Shown here: positions 27,137 to 35,638 of the stretch, piece after piece
How the letters are laid out: every line of letters starts with the position of its first letter
How positions within the stretch are numbered: the stretch's first letter is position 1
Assembly: GCF_011927695.1 (NCBI RefSeq)
Contig: NZ_JAATJE010000002.1
Span: 668,001-732,000, forward strand
Origin: Sphingomonas jejuensis
GTDB lineage: Bacteria > Pseudomonadota > Alphaproteobacteria > Sphingomonadales > Sphingomonadaceae
DNA: 64,000 bases
Direction of reading: 5' to 3'
The notes under the pieces: model-generated
Databases searched by the model: none
Seen by the model: only the letters and a program-made list of their open reading frames with translations
Told to the model about the DNA's origin: nothing
Program-made: the position numbers and the translations under genes

Positions 27137-27574
27137 ATGGGCGATGAGTTTACGGCCGGTATCGGCGGGCAGGCGCATGGTCATTCGCACGCTGCGGGGC
27201 AGATGCGCGCGGCGGCGGTCGCCTCCTTGCTTGCCAAGCTGAAGCACGACCGTCGCTTCTATCTCGACCACTTCATGGACGGAGACGGTCCTTACGCGAT
27301 GACGGTTGGCCTGTTCAGCGACGAGGCCAGCGGCATCAGGACCAGCTTTGAAGGGCTCGTGGAGTGGAGCGACGAGTCTGTGGAAGCGACATGGCTGTTC
27401 GTCCGCGAACTCATGGAACGCGACGTGATCCAGGTTTGGAACGATGCCGGCGGCGGCACCGTCTACCGGCTCACTCCGGTGTTCAGCCTTCGGTTCTCAA
27501 GCTATCTGCAGGATCAGTTCCGGCATGTGCGGGATGCCTGTGCCGATGTGTTCGGGCGCGACATTCCGGAATAG
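27137..27574 (+). CDS. Hypothetical protein, probable winged-helix DNA-binding fold
   Basis: 145 aa. After a His/Gly-rich start (GGQAHGHSHAAGQM) come DRRFYLDHFMDGDGPYAMTV, GLFSDEASGIRTSFEGLVEW, SDESVEATWLFVRELMERDV and a beta-wing-like VIQVWNDAGGGTVYRLTP, then an amphipathic helix. The order and spacing resemble the MarR-like winged-helix proteins common in sphingomonads (helix, short helix, recognition helix ending in 'L-x-x-x-G/D-V', hairpin wing). That is inference from pattern. AGGAGG at the expected distance before the ATG supports it as a real gene. No partner gene; it stands alone between mnmA and the convergent PhzF gene. Confidence 0.6.
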   Translation: MGDEFTAGIGGQAHGHSHAAGQMRAAAVASLLAKLKHDRRFYLDHFMDGDGPYAMTVGLFSDEASGIRTSFEGLVEWSDESVEATWLFVRELMERDVIQVWNDAGGGTVYRLTPVFSLRFSSYLQDQFRHVRDACADVFGRDIPE

Positions 27575-27580
27575 ATCGGC

Positions 27581-28372
27581 TCAGAGTCGCATCTGGCCCT
27601 CGATCACCGTCACGCAGCCGCCCGTCAGCACCACACGGTCGCCGCGGACCTCGCACCGCATTCGGCCTTCGCGCCGGCTCGCCTGCACCGCCGTCATGTC
27701 GAGCCGGGCGAGCCGCTGCGCCCAGAACGGCGCCAGCGCGGCATGGGCGGACCCGGTCACCGGATCCTCGTCGACGCCCCAGGCGGGCACGAAAACGCGG
27801 CTTGCCATGTCGGCATCGTCGCCGGGCGCGGTGACGATCGCCATCACCGGAATGTCGCGCAAGCGCGCCATGTCGGGCGCGCAGGCGCGCACCGCCGCCT
27901 CGTCCGCGACCAGGATCACGGCGACGTCCTCCGCCCCGCCGGTCGAGCGGAAGCTCTGGCCGTCCACGCCGAGCGCCGCGAGCAGGGCAGGGTCCTCGCG
28001 CGGGGCGGTCGGTGTCGCCGGCAGGTCGAGCGTGTAACCGCCGTCCCGCCCGCGCCCGACCGTCAGCACGCCCGACCGGCGCGTGCGGAAGCGGACGGCC
28101 TCCCGCGCGCCGATCAGGACATGGCCGGACGCCAGCGTGGCATGGCCGCACAGCGCCACCTCCGTCGTCGGCGTGAACCAGCGCAGTTCATAGTCGGCAT
28201 CGCCGTCGGTCGGCACGGTGAAGGCGGTTTCGCTGAGGTTGTTCTCCTCCGCGATCCGCTGGAGCACGTCGTCGGGCAGCCAGGCGTCCAGCGGCACCAC
28301 CGCCGCCGGATTGCCGCCGAACGGCCGGTCGGCGAAGGCGTCGACCTGGGTGAAGGGCAGGCGGGCGGTCAC
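27581..28372 (-). CDS. PhzF family isomerase
   Basis: 263 aa, diaminopimelate-epimerase-like fold in two halves. Landmarks: FTQVDAFADRPFGGNPAAVV, the catalytic Glu segment AEENNLSETAF, LRWFTPTTEVALCGHATLAS and, in the second half, WGVDEDPVTGSAHAALAPFW. PhzF proteins isomerise or epimerise small acids; outside phenazine clusters the substrate is generally unknown, and no phenazine genes are here. GTG start at 28372 overlaps the stop of the transporter gene (GTGA). Third gene of a pdxH-transporter-phzF run. Confidence 0.92.
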   Translation of the reverse strand: MTARLPFTQVDAFADRPFGGNPAAVVPLDAWLPDDVLQRIAEENNLSETAFTVPTDGDADYELRWFTPTTEVALCGHATLASGHVLIGAREAVRFRTRRSGVLTVGRGRDGGYTLDLPATPTAPREDPALLAALGVDGQSFRSTGGAEDVAVILVADEAAVRACAPDMARLRDIPVMAIVTAPGDDADMASRVFVPAWGVDEDPVTGSAHAALAPFWAQRLARLDMTAVQASRREGRMRCEVRGDRVVLTGGCVTVIEGQMRL

Positions 28373-29322
28373 AGATAGGTCCGCTTGCCGAACCAGTGCG
28401 GCGTCACATCGGCCTCCACCAGCGGGTTGTCGGTGTCGACATGGCCTTCGGGATCGAGGTGGATCAGCACCTCCACGCGCGGAAAGGCGGCGCGCAGCTT
28501 GTCCTCCACCGCCTCCACCACGTCGTGCGCTTCGGCCACCGTCATGTCGCGCGCGACGTTCATGTGGAACTGCGCGAACCGCAGCGATCCCGACCGGCGG
28601 GTGCGGAAGTCGTGGATGCCGCGGATGTCCGGGTTGCGCGCCGCCACGTCCAAGAAGCGGGTGCGCTCCTCCTCCGGCCATTCCTTGTCCATCAGCTGGT
28701 CGATGGCATGGCTCGACGCGCGAAACGCGCCCCAGGCCAGCCACAGCGCGATGGCGACGCCGAAGAAGGCGTCCGCGCCTTCCAGGCCCACCATCTGGTC
28801 GAGCACGAGCGCGACGATGACGGCGACGTTCAGCAACAGGTCGGACTGGTAATGGACGCTGTCGGCCATCACCGCGACAGAGCCCGTGCGGCGGATGATC
28901 GTGCGCTGATAGGCGAGCAGGCCGAAGGTGACGAGGATCGCGACCACCGACACGCCGATGCCGAATTCGGCGGCATCCACGCTCGACGGCTGACCGAAGC
29001 TCACCACCGCGCGCCAGCCGATGCCGATCGCCGATGCGGTGATCAGCGCGACCTGGAACAGCGCCGCCAGTGCTTCCGCCTTGCCATGGCCGAAGCGGTG
29101 GTCATGGTCGGCGGGCGTGGCCGCCAGCCGGACGCCGTAAAGCGTGACGAGCGAGGCGAGCAGATCCAGCCCCGTGTCGGCAACCGACCCCAGCATCGCC
29201 ACCGATCCCGTGGACCAGGCGGCATAGCTTTTCAGCGCAAGCAGGAAGCCGGCAACGGCGACCGATGCGACGGCGGCCCGCGCGGCATCGGGCAGCAGGC
29301 GGCGGCGTTCCTCGTTCGTCAT
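28369..29322 (-). CDS. Cation diffusion facilitator, FieF-like (Fe2+/Zn2+ efflux)
   Basis: 317 aa, six membrane segments and a cytoplasmic C-terminal metal domain. The tetrahedral transport site is D-x3-D in TM2 (SVADTGLDLLASLV) and H-x3-D in TM5 (ADSVHYQSDLLLN), the DDHD combination of FieF. DHDHRFGHGKAEALAALFQ follows TM2. The C-terminal domain holds GIHDFRTRRSGS, FAQFHMNVARDMTVAEAH and VLIHLDPEGH. Start ATG 29322 in ATGA overlap with pdxH. Metal preference is inferred from family. Confidence 0.92.
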   Translation of the reverse strand: MTNEERRRLLPDAARAAVASVAVAGFLLALKSYAAWSTGSVAMLGSVADTGLDLLASLVTLYGVRLAATPADHDHRFGHGKAEALAALFQVALITASAIGIGWRAVVSFGQPSSVDAAEFGIGVSVVAILVTFGLLAYQRTIIRRTGSVAVMADSVHYQSDLLLNVAVIVALVLDQMVGLEGADAFFGVAIALWLAWGAFRASSHAIDQLMDKEWPEEERTRFLDVAARNPDIRGIHDFRTRRSGSLRFAQFHMNVARDMTVAEAHDVVEAVEDKLRAAFPRVEVLIHLDPEGHVDTDNPLVEADVTPHWFGKRTYL

Positions 29323-29900
29323 GGGTAAAGCAACGTCTCTGACCAGCCGTCCGCGCCATCCCGCACGAACAGCCGGCGCTCGTGCAGCCGGTATTCGCGG
29401 TCCTGCCACAGCTCGATCCGCTCCGGCGCGACGCGCCAGCCGCCCCAGTGCGCCGGCCGCGGCACGTCCGCCCCGGCAAAGCGCGCCTCCGCGTCGGCCA
29501 CCCGCCGCTCGAACGTCTCGCGGCTGTCGAGCGGGCGCGACTGGTCGGACGCCCAGGCGCCCAGCTGCGATGGGCGGCTGCGCGTCGCCCAATAGGCATC
29601 GGCGAGGTCGGCCGACACCTCCTCCACCCTGCCCTCGATCCGCACCTGCCGCCTGAGCGTCTTCCAGTGGAACAGCAGCGCCGCCCGCCCTGTCGCCCGC
29701 AGCGCGTCGGCCTTCCGGCTTTCGCCATTGGTGTAGAACACGAAGCCTTCGGGCCCATGCCCCTTCAGCAGCACCATGCGGACGGACGGATTGCCGTCCG
29801 CGTCGACGGTGGCGAGCGCCACCGCATTGGGGTCGTTGGGCTCGCTCGCTTCTGCTTCGGACAGCCAGGCGGTGAACAGGGACACGGGATTGTCGACCAT
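29319..29900 (-). CDS. pdxH: Pyridoxamine 5'-phosphate oxidase
   Basis: 193 aa FMN enzyme that makes pyridoxal 5'-phosphate, the last step of vitamin B6 synthesis and salvage. Family landmarks: NAVALATVDADGNPSVRMVL, LKGHGPEGFVFYTNGESRKA, LLFHWKTLRRQVRIEGRVE and the C-terminal WGGWRVAPERIELWQDREYR, RLHERRLF. Length slightly short but complete. It is the first gene of the minus-strand operon with the FieF-like transporter and PhzF, and is divergent from ku. Confidence 0.95.
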   Translation of the reverse strand: MVDNPVSLFTAWLSEAEASEPNDPNAVALATVDADGNPSVRMVLLKGHGPEGFVFYTNGESRKADALRATGRAALLFHWKTLRRQVRIEGRVEEVSADLADAYWATRSRPSQLGAWASDQSRPLDSRETFERRVADAEARFAGADVPRPAHWGGWRVAPERIELWQDREYRLHERRLFVRDGADGWSETLLYP

Positions 29901-29943
29901 GGCCGCGCCCTACGCCTGTCGTTCGGTCAAGTCGAGTTGCCGC

Positions 29944-29963
29944 GCGGGGAACGACTCCCCCGC
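29944..29963. repeat. Short inverted repeat in the pdxH-ku divergent spacer
   Basis: GCGGGG (29944-29949) and CCCCGC (29958-29963) with an 8-nt loop AACGACTC, about 40 bp before the ku start. Could be an operator shared by the two divergent promoters, or chance in GC-rich DNA. Confidence 0.3.
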
Positions 29964-30004
29964 TGGCGGATTGAATCGCTTCCGCAACGAGGGAGCACGT
30001 CGTC

Positions 30005-30934
30005 ATGGCCGCACGCGCCTACTGGCAGGGGCAGATCCGCCTCGCCCTCGTGTCGATCCCCGTCGAGATCTACTCGGCGACCAAGAGCGGCGCGGCGATC
30101 AGCTTTCGCCAGATCCACGAGCCGTCGGGCAAGCCGATCAAATATGAAAAGGTCGTGCCCGGCATCGGCCCGGTCGATGCCGACGAGATCCTGAAGGGAT
30201 ATGAGATCGAGAAGGGCAATTACGTCCTCCTGGAGCCCGACGAGATCGACGCGGTGAAGCTCGAATCGAAGAAGACGCTGGAGCTCACCCAGTTTGTCGA
30301 CGCGCACGAGATCGACGTGCTGTATTACGAGAAGCCCTATTTCGTGGTGCCCGCGGACGACCTGGCGGAAGAAGCCTTCGTGGTGCTGCGCGAAGCGCTG
30401 AAGCGGACAAAGAAGGTCGGGCTGGGCCAGCTGGCGCTCCGCGGCCGCGAATATGTGGTGAGCCTGAAGCCGTGCGGGCGCGGCATGGTGCTGGAGACGC
30501 TCCGCTACGCCGACGAGGTGCACAAGGCGCAGGGTTATTTCCGGGAGATCGGCGAGACCGAGCCGGACGAGGACCTGCTGGATCTCGCCGAATCGCTCAT
30601 CACCAAGAAGAGCGCGCCGTTCCGCCCGCAGGAATTCCACGATCGTTATGTCGATGCGCTGAAGGACCTGGTGGAGCGCAAGCGCAAGGCCAAGGGCGGC
30701 AAGGTGGTCGACACCGATGACGACGATGCGGCGCCCGCGCGCAAGGGATCGAACGTGGTCGACCTGATGGCCGCGCTCAAGAAGTCGCTGGAAAAGCCGG
30801 GCGCGCAGACGGCCAAGCCGGCGGCGGCGGCCAAGAAGCCGGCACCCAAGCGCGCGCCGGCGAAGAAGCCGGAGGAGGCGGAGGACAAGCCCGCCGCCAA
30901 GAAGCGCGCGCCGGCCCGGCGCAAGGCGGCGTGA
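30005..30934 (+). CDS. ku: Ku homodimeric DNA-end-binding protein (NHEJ)
   Basis: 309 aa. Bacterial Ku rings bind double-strand ends and recruit LigD. The core (about residues 1-250) shows YWQGQIRLALVSIPVEIYSA, the Ku-core PSGKPIKYEKVVPGI, VLLEPDEIDAVKLESKKTLE and YEKPYFVVPADDLAEEAFVV. The C-terminal 60 residues are a lysine/alanine/proline tail (AKKPAPKRAPAKKPEEAEDK), typical of Ku proteins in sphingomonads and rhizobia and known to help DNA binding. Followed after 103 bp, which hold a paired hairpin repeat, by ligD. Confidence 0.95.
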   Translation: MAARAYWQGQIRLALVSIPVEIYSATKSGAAISFRQIHEPSGKPIKYEKVVPGIGPVDADEILKGYEIEKGNYVLLEPDEIDAVKLESKKTLELTQFVDAHEIDVLYYEKPYFVVPADDLAEEAFVVLREALKRTKKVGLGQLALRGREYVVSLKPCGRGMVLETLRYADEVHKAQGYFREIGETEPDEDLLDLAESLITKKSAPFRPQEFHDRYVDALKDLVERKRKAKGGKVVDTDDDDAAPARKGSNVVDLMAALKKSLEKPGAQTAKPAAAAKKPAPKRAPAKKPEEAEDKPAAKKRAPARRKAA

Positions 30935-30950
30935 AGAGGTGCCCCGATGC

Positions 30951-31025
30951 GCTCCGGCGAAGGCCGGAGCCTGAGGGACGTCGAGCGCCATATGCGGCCA
31001 CCCTGGCCTCCGGCCCCCGCCGGAG
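30951..31025. repeat. Paired-hairpin REP-like element, copy 1 (ku-ligD spacer)
   Basis: Two hairpins 37 bp apart. The first is a perfect 8-bp stem GCTCCGGC / GCCGGAGC with GAAG loop (30951-30970). The second is a 7-bp stem CTCCGGC / GCCGGAG with CCCC loop (31008-31025). The same arrangement occurs at 44863-44937. Such elements resemble bacterial interspersed REP/BIME units. Here it fills most of the spacer inside the ku-ligD operon. Confidence 0.75.
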
Positions 31026-31037
31026 CACTGAGGCACC

Positions 31038-33590
31038 ATGACCAAGGCCGCCGCCGATCCGCTCGCCGCCTACAACGCCAAGCGCGATTTCGGAAAGACG
31101 CGCGAGCCGAAGGGTGAGCTGGCGGCCGAACCCGGCCACCTGTTCATGGTGCAGAAGCACGATGCCACCCGCCTCCACTGGGACCTGCGGCTGGAAAAGG
31201 ACGGCGTCCTGAAAAGCTGGGCAGTGACGCGCGGCCCCTCGCTCGATCCCGCCGACAAGCGGCTTGCGGTCCGGACGGAGGATCACCCGCTGTCCTATGC
31301 GACCTTTGAGGGCACCATCCCGAAGAAGGAATATGGCGGCGGCACCGTGATGCTGTGGGATCGCGGCACTTGGGCGCCGATCGCCGGCAAGACCGCGGAC
31401 ACGCTGGAGGATGGGCACCTCCATTTCACGCTCGAGGGCGAGCGGATGAAGGGCGAGTGGCTGCTTGTGCGCATCAAGGGCAAGCCCGGCGAGAAGCGCG
31501 AGAACTGGCTGCTGAGGAAGATCGACGACGATCATGCCGGCGGCAGCGACGATCTGGTCGCCCACGCGCTGACCAGCGTCGCGACGGGCCGGACCATGGA
31601 CGAGATCGCGCGCGGCGTGGCGGTGAAGGGCGCGAGGCCGGGAGGCAAGACGCCTTCTGCCGGCCCGGTTGGGTCGAGCGACGTCGAGCGTGACTCCCCG
31701 GCCGGTGCGGGCGTTTCCCGGCCTCGCTCGAAACCGACCGGGAAGGGGCAAGGGAAAGCGAAGAAGGCCTCGCTCAAGGCCCCTGCCTTTCAGCCGCCGC
31801 AGCTCGCCACGCTGGTGGACGCGGTGCCCGCGGGCAGCGGCTGGATGCACGAGGTGAAATATGACGGCTACCGCGCGCTGACCGCCGTCGGCGGCGGCAC
31901 CGCCACCGTGTACACGCGCAGCGGGCTCGACTGGACGGACAGGTTCACCGGCATCGCCGACGCCGCCGCGGCGCTGCCCGGGGCCGCGCTGATCGATGGG
32001 GAGATCGTGAAGCTCGATGCCGACGGCCGGCCGAGCTTTTCCGCGCTGCAGTCGGTGCTGAAGGATGGCGGCGACGGCCTGATCCTGTTCGCGTTCGACC
32101 TCCTGGAGCAGGACGGCGAGGATCTCCGCCGCCTGCCCAATGTCGCGCGCAAGGAGCGGCTGCGCGCGCTCATCGCAGACCTCGATCCCGACGGGCCGGT
32201 GCAGCTTGCCGAGCATGTGCTGGGCGAGGGCGAGGCGCTGTTCGAGACGATGTGCCGCGAAGGATATGAGGGCATCGTCGCCAAGCGCGCAGACGCCCCC
32301 TACGCCAACCGCCGCAGCCAGGCCTGGCTGAAGGTGAAATGCACGCGCCGGCAGGAGTTCCTGATCGTCGGCTGGACCAAGAGCAGCGCGCGGGGGCGGC
32401 CCTTCTCCTCGCTGCTGCTGGGCCTCAGGGACGATGACGGCGCGCTGCGATACGCGGGAAAGGTCGGCACCGGCTTCGACACGGCGCTGCTGGCCGACCT
32501 GGCGCGGCGCATGAAGCCGCTTGCGCGCAAGACGCCGCCTGTCGAGGTGCCGCGCGCGGCCGCCCGCGGCGCCAGCTGGATCCGGCCGGAGCTTGTGGCG
32601 GAAGTCGCCTATGCCGAGTTCACGGCGGAGAACGTGGTCCGCCACGCCAGCTTCGTGGGGCTGCGCGAGGACAAGCCCGCGCGTGAGGTCCGCGCCGAGA
32701 AGGCCGCGCCGGCGCCCAAGCCCAAGGCCCCTGCGATCAAGGTCAGCAATCCCGACCGCGTGATCTTTCCCGACAGCGGCATCACCAAGGGGGAGCTCGC
32801 CGCCTATTATGCGGAGATCGCGCCGGCCATGCTCCCCGACAGCGCGGACCGGCCAATCAGCCTGGTGCGCTGCCCGCAGGGGCGGGCCAAGCACTGCTTC
32901 TTCCAGAAGCATGACGCCGGCAGCTTCGGCGACAAGGTGGGCCAGGTCGACATCCGCGAGAAGGACGGCAGCACGGAGGCCTATCTGTTCGTCGACGGGA
33001 CGGACGGGCTCGTCGCCTGCGTGCAGATGGGGACCATCGAATTCCATGGCTGGGGATCGCGTGTCGCCGATGTGGAAAAACCCGACCGCATGGTCTTCGA
33101 CCTCGACCCGGACGAGGGGCTGGGTTTCGACGAGGTGAAGCGCGCGGCCGCCGACCTGCGCGATCATCTCGCCGACATCGGCCTCTCCAGCTTTCCGCTG
33201 CTGTCGGGGGGCAAGGGCGTGCATGTGGTGGTGCCGCTGAGCCCGGCGGCGGAATGGCCGGCGGTGAAGGATTTCGCCCAGCGCTTCTCCATCGCGCTCG
33301 CGACCGCGGAGCCCGACCGTTTCGTCGCCACCATGTCCAAGGCCAAGCGCAAGGGCCGCATCTTCATCGACTGGCTGCGCAACCAGCGCGGCGCCACCGC
33401 GATCATGCCTTTTTCCGCCCGCGCGCGGCCCGGCGCACCGGTCGCCGCGCCGGTCACCTGGGACGAGCTGAAGGGGCTGGAGGGCGCCAACCGCTGGAGC
33501 GTGCGCGACGCCGCCGAGCTGCTGGAGCGTGCCGCCGCGCCCGCGCTTCGCGGCTGGGGGCGGGCGGATCAGGTGCTGCCGGACCTGTAG
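31038..33590 (+). CDS. ligD: Multifunctional DNA ligase D (phosphoesterase-ligase-polymerase)
   Basis: 850 aa, the full three-domain NHEJ enzyme. The 3'-phosphoesterase domain comes first (about residues 1-160: FMVQKHDATRLHWDLRLEKD, TIPKKEYGGGTVMLWDRG). The ATP-dependent ligase follows, with motif I lysine at about residue 274 (EVKYDGYRAL), ALIDGEIV and EGIVAKRADAPY. The primase-polymerase is last (from about 567: VSNPDRVIFPDSGITKGELA, then FDLDPDEGLGFDEV with its metal aspartates). Residues about 209-236, between phosphoesterase and ligase, are an irregular linker encoded by an inverted repeat. In operon with ku. Confidence 0.96.
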   Translation: MTKAAADPLAAYNAKRDFGKTREPKGELAAEPGHLFMVQKHDATRLHWDLRLEKDGVLKSWAVTRGPSLDPADKRLAVRTEDHPLSYATFEGTIPKKEYGGGTVMLWDRGTWAPIAGKTADTLEDGHLHFTLEGERMKGEWLLVRIKGKPGEKRENWLLRKIDDDHAGGSDDLVAHALTSVATGRTMDEIARGVAVKGARPGGKTPSAGPVGSSDVERDSPAGAGVSRPRSKPTGKGQGKAKKASLKAPAFQPPQLATLVDAVPAGSGWMHEVKYDGYRALTAVGGGTATVYTRSGLDWTDRFTGIADAAAALPGAALIDGEIVKLDADGRPSFSALQSVLKDGGDGLILFAFDLLEQDGEDLRRLPNVARKERLRALIADLDPDGPVQLAEHVLGEGEALFETMCREGYEGIVAKRADAPYANRRSQAWLKVKCTRRQEFLIVGWTKSSARGRPFSSLLLGLRDDDGALRYAGKVGTGFDTALLADLARRMKPLARKTPPVEVPRAAARGASWIRPELVAEVAYAEFTAENVVRHASFVGLREDKPAREVRAEKAAPAPKPKAPAIKVSNPDRVIFPDSGITKGELAAYYAEIAPAMLPDSADRPISLVRCPQGRAKHCFFQKHDAGSFGDKVGQVDIREKDGSTEAYLFVDGTDGLVACVQMGTIEFHGWGSRVADVEKPDRMVFDLDPDEGLGFDEVKRAAADLRDHLADIGLSSFPLLSGGKGVHVVVPLSPAAEWPAVKDFAQRFSIALATAEPDRFVATMSKAKRKGRIFIDWLRNQRGATAIMPFSARARPGAPVAAPVTWDELKGLEGANRWSVRDAAELLERAAAPALRGWGRADQVLPDL
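31664..31742. repeat. Inverted repeat inside the ligD coding sequence
   Basis: The left arm CCCGGTTGGGTCGAGCGACG (31664-31683) is close to the reverse complement of the right arm CCTCGCTCGAAACCGACCGGG (31722-31742), with about 38 bp between. It is read in frame as the Gly/Ser/Arg-rich linker GPVGSSDVERDSPAGAGVSR between the phosphoesterase and ligase domains. It looks like a small interspersed palindromic element captured without frameshift. Confidence 0.5.
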
Positions 33591-33674
33591 CGTTTCGCGC
33601 GCGCGCGCTCTGCCCTTGAACGATGCGCCCAAAAGCGCGATTTCGCAGGCGGCACGATCGGAAGCGGGAGCGAC

Positions 33675-34610
33675 ATGGCAGATCCTTATGCAACGCTGGG
33701 CGTCGCGCGCGGCGCGAGCGAGGCGGACATCAAGAAGGCCTATCGCAAGCTCGCCAAGGAGCTTCATCCGGATCGCAACAAGGACAATCCCGCCGCCGCC
33801 GAGCGCTTCTCGCAGACCACGGCGGCCTATGACCTCCTGTCTGACGCCGACAAGCGCGCGCGCTATGATCGCGGAGAGATAGACGGCGACGGCAATCCGA
33901 CATCGCCGTTCGGCTATGGCGCGGGCGGCGGGGCGCGGCCGGGCGGCGGCGGCGGCTTTGCCCGCGGCGGTCCCGGCGGGTTTGAGTTCGGCGGCGGCGA
34001 CGGCGCGGATTTCGGCGACATCTTCGAAGGGCTGTTCGGGCGCGGCGGCGGCGGCTTTCGCGGCGCGCGCCAGGCACCGCTGCCCAGGGGCGCCAACATC
34101 GGCTATCGCCTGGCCGTGCCGTTCGAGGCGGCGGCCGCGCTCAGCCCGCAGCGGGTGACGCTCGGCGACGGCTCCACCGTCGACCTGAAGCTTCCAGCCG
34201 GCGTCGAGACCGGCACCCAGATGCGCCTTGCGGGCAAGGGCCAGCCGGGCCCCGGCGGCGCGGGCGACGCCATCGTCACGATCGAAGTCGAGCCGCACCG
34301 CTTCTTCCGGCAGAGCGGCGACGACGTCCTCCTGGACCTGCCGGTCGCGCTGCACGAGGCGGTGCTGGGCGCGCGGGTGCGGGTGCCGACGGTCGAGGGC
34401 GCGGTGATGCTGAGCATCCCGCCCGGCTCCTCGTCCGGGCGGGTGCTGCGCCTGAAGGATCGCGGCTTTCACAAGAAGGGCGGCGGGCGCGGCGCGCAGC
34501 TCGTCACCCTGATGATCGAGATCCCCGCCAACGATCCCGAGCTCGTCGTCGCGGCTGAGGCGCTGCGCGACCGCGACCGGTCGGACCCTCGCGCGGCACT
34601 GGGCGTTTGA
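33675..34610 (+). CDS. DnaJ-family co-chaperone without zinc finger (CbpA/DnaJ-like)
   Basis: 311 aa. J-domain at residues 1-70 with the essential HPD ([10 protein letters not shown]) and typical [21 protein letters not shown] Gly-rich linker (about 85-130, with [20 protein letters not shown]) follows, then two C-terminal substrate-binding domains ([40 protein letters not shown]). The four CxxCxGxG repeats of full DnaJ are absent, so it is a class B J-protein serving DnaK. It heads a coupled run with yihY, fabI and aroC. GGGAGCG precedes the ATG. Confidence 0.92.
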   Translation: MADPYATLGVARGASEADIKKAYRKLAKELHPDRNKDNPAAAERFSQTTAAYDLLSDADKRARYDRGEIDGDGNPTSPFGYGAGGGARPGGGGGFARGGPGGFEFGGGDGADFGDIFEGLFGRGGGGFRGARQAPLPRGANIGYRLAVPFEAAAALSPQRVTLGDGSTVDLKLPAGVETGTQMRLAGKGQPGPGGAGDAIVTIEVEPHRFFRQSGDDVLLDLPVALHEAVLGARVRVPTVEGAVMLSIPPGSSSGRVLRLKDRGFHKKGGGRGAQLVTLMIEIPANDPELVVAAEALRDRDRSDPRAALGV

Positions 34611-34642
34611 ACCCGGACACGGCGCAATCCGGGAAGGGGCAG

Positions 34643-35638
34643 ATGGCGGCGAACGAGACGAAATCGCTCACGCCCGAGGCGCGCCGGCACCGGCTGGAGC
34701 ATGCGCGCGGGCGGATCGGTGACCAGCTTGACCGGGTGAAGCCGGGGACGCGCCCGTTTGAGGTCGCCAAGCGCGTCTTCAACGGGACGTTCGAGGAAGG
34801 CTTCATGCATGCCGGCAACCTCGCCTTCCTGTCGCTCCTGACGATCTTTCCGTCGGTGATCCTGCTTGCGTCCATTGCCGGCTTCTTCGGGCGCACGGCC
34901 GATGGCCAGCACGCGATCGCCATCTTCCTTGACACGGTGCCGCGCGGCGTCTCCGAACTGCTCGAAAAGCCGATCTACGACGTCATCACGTCGCGCGCGG
35001 GCCCGCTGCTGTGGCTGGCCGGGTTGTTCGCGTTGTGGTCGGTGTCCGGGTTCGTGGAGACGATCCGGGAAATCCTGCGCCGCGCCTATGGCACCACCCA
35101 CAGCCACCCTTTCTACACCTACCGGCTTTATTCGGTTGGCATCATCCTGGGGTCGGTCGCCTTGGCGCTGGTCGCGTTCGCGCTGCAGATCGTGCTGACG
35201 GGCGCACAGTCGGTCCTGGAGACGCTGTTCCCCGGCTGGGACGTCAACCAGCTCGTCGCGCTCGGGCGGCTGGTGCCGGTCGCGGGACTGTTCGCGGCGA
35301 TGTACATCATGTTCTACACGCTCACGCCCGCGCGGTACCGCGCGCGCCGCTATCCCAAATGGCCGGGCGCGCTGCTGACCACGCTGTGGTGGATGTCCAC
35401 CACCGCGCTGACGCCGCTGATCTTCTATCAACTGTCCAACTACGACCTGACCTATGGCAGCCTGGCGAGCGTCATGATCGCCCTGATGTTCTTCTTCATC
35501 ATCGGTCTTGGGGTGGTCGTGGGAGCGCAGCTCAACGCGGCACTGGCGGAACTGCCCAAGTCGGCGGTAGAGCGGGAGGAGGACGCCGCGCGCGACGCGG
35601 AGGAAAAGAAGCTGGCAGAGGCTGGGGACAGCGCGTGA
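34643..35638 (+). CDS. YihY/virulence factor BrkB family membrane protein
   Basis: 331 aa with about six membrane segments: LAFLSLLTIFPSVILLASIA, PLLWLAGLFALWSVSGFVET, LYSVGIILGSVALALVAFAL, VAGLFAAMYIMFYTLTPARY, and the last pair ending MFFFIIGLGVVVGAQLNAAL. The ENA...HxG pattern of the family is seen as FEEGFMHAGNLAFLSLL. Function is not established (an old link to RNase BN was withdrawn). ATG 34643 is chosen for GGAAGGGG five nt upstream; a TTG at 34607, overlapping the dnaJ stop, would add 12 residues. GTGA overlap with fabI. Confidence 0.9.
   Translation: MAANETKSLTPEARRHRLEHARGRIGDQLDRVKPGTRPFEVAKRVFNGTFEEGFMHAGNLAFLSLLTIFPSVILLASIAGFFGRTADGQHAIAIFLDTVPRGVSELLEKPIYDVITSRAGPLLWLAGLFALWSVSGFVETIREILRRAYGTTHSHPFYTYRLYSVGIILGSVALALVAFALQIVLTGAQSVLETLFPGWDVNQLVALGRLVPVAGLFAAMYIMFYTLTPARYRARRYPKWPGALLTTLWWMSTTALTPLIFYQLSNYDLTYGSLASVMIALMFFFIIGLGVVVGAQLNAALAELPKSAVEREEDAARDAEEKKLAEAGDSA

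Noticed and set aside
29901-30004. EcfG-type promoter before ku (GGAAC at 29948).
   Set aside because: The expected CGTT is missing at 16-17 bp; the match is not better than chance.
33596-33608. Alternating CG run between ligD and dnaJ (possible Z-DNA).
   Set aside because: Only 13 bp and expected by chance in such GC-rich spacer DNA.
30777-34472. Open frame of over 1200 codons on the minus strand across ku, ligD and dnaJ.
   Set aside because: It runs antisense to three well-recognised genes and has random Arg/Gly/His composition; a codon-bias shadow.
35011-35634. Upstream extension of the fabI reading frame over yihY.
   Set aside because: The extension is Arg/Ala shadow sequence; FabI homology begins at the GTG at 35635, which also gives the GTGA overlap.
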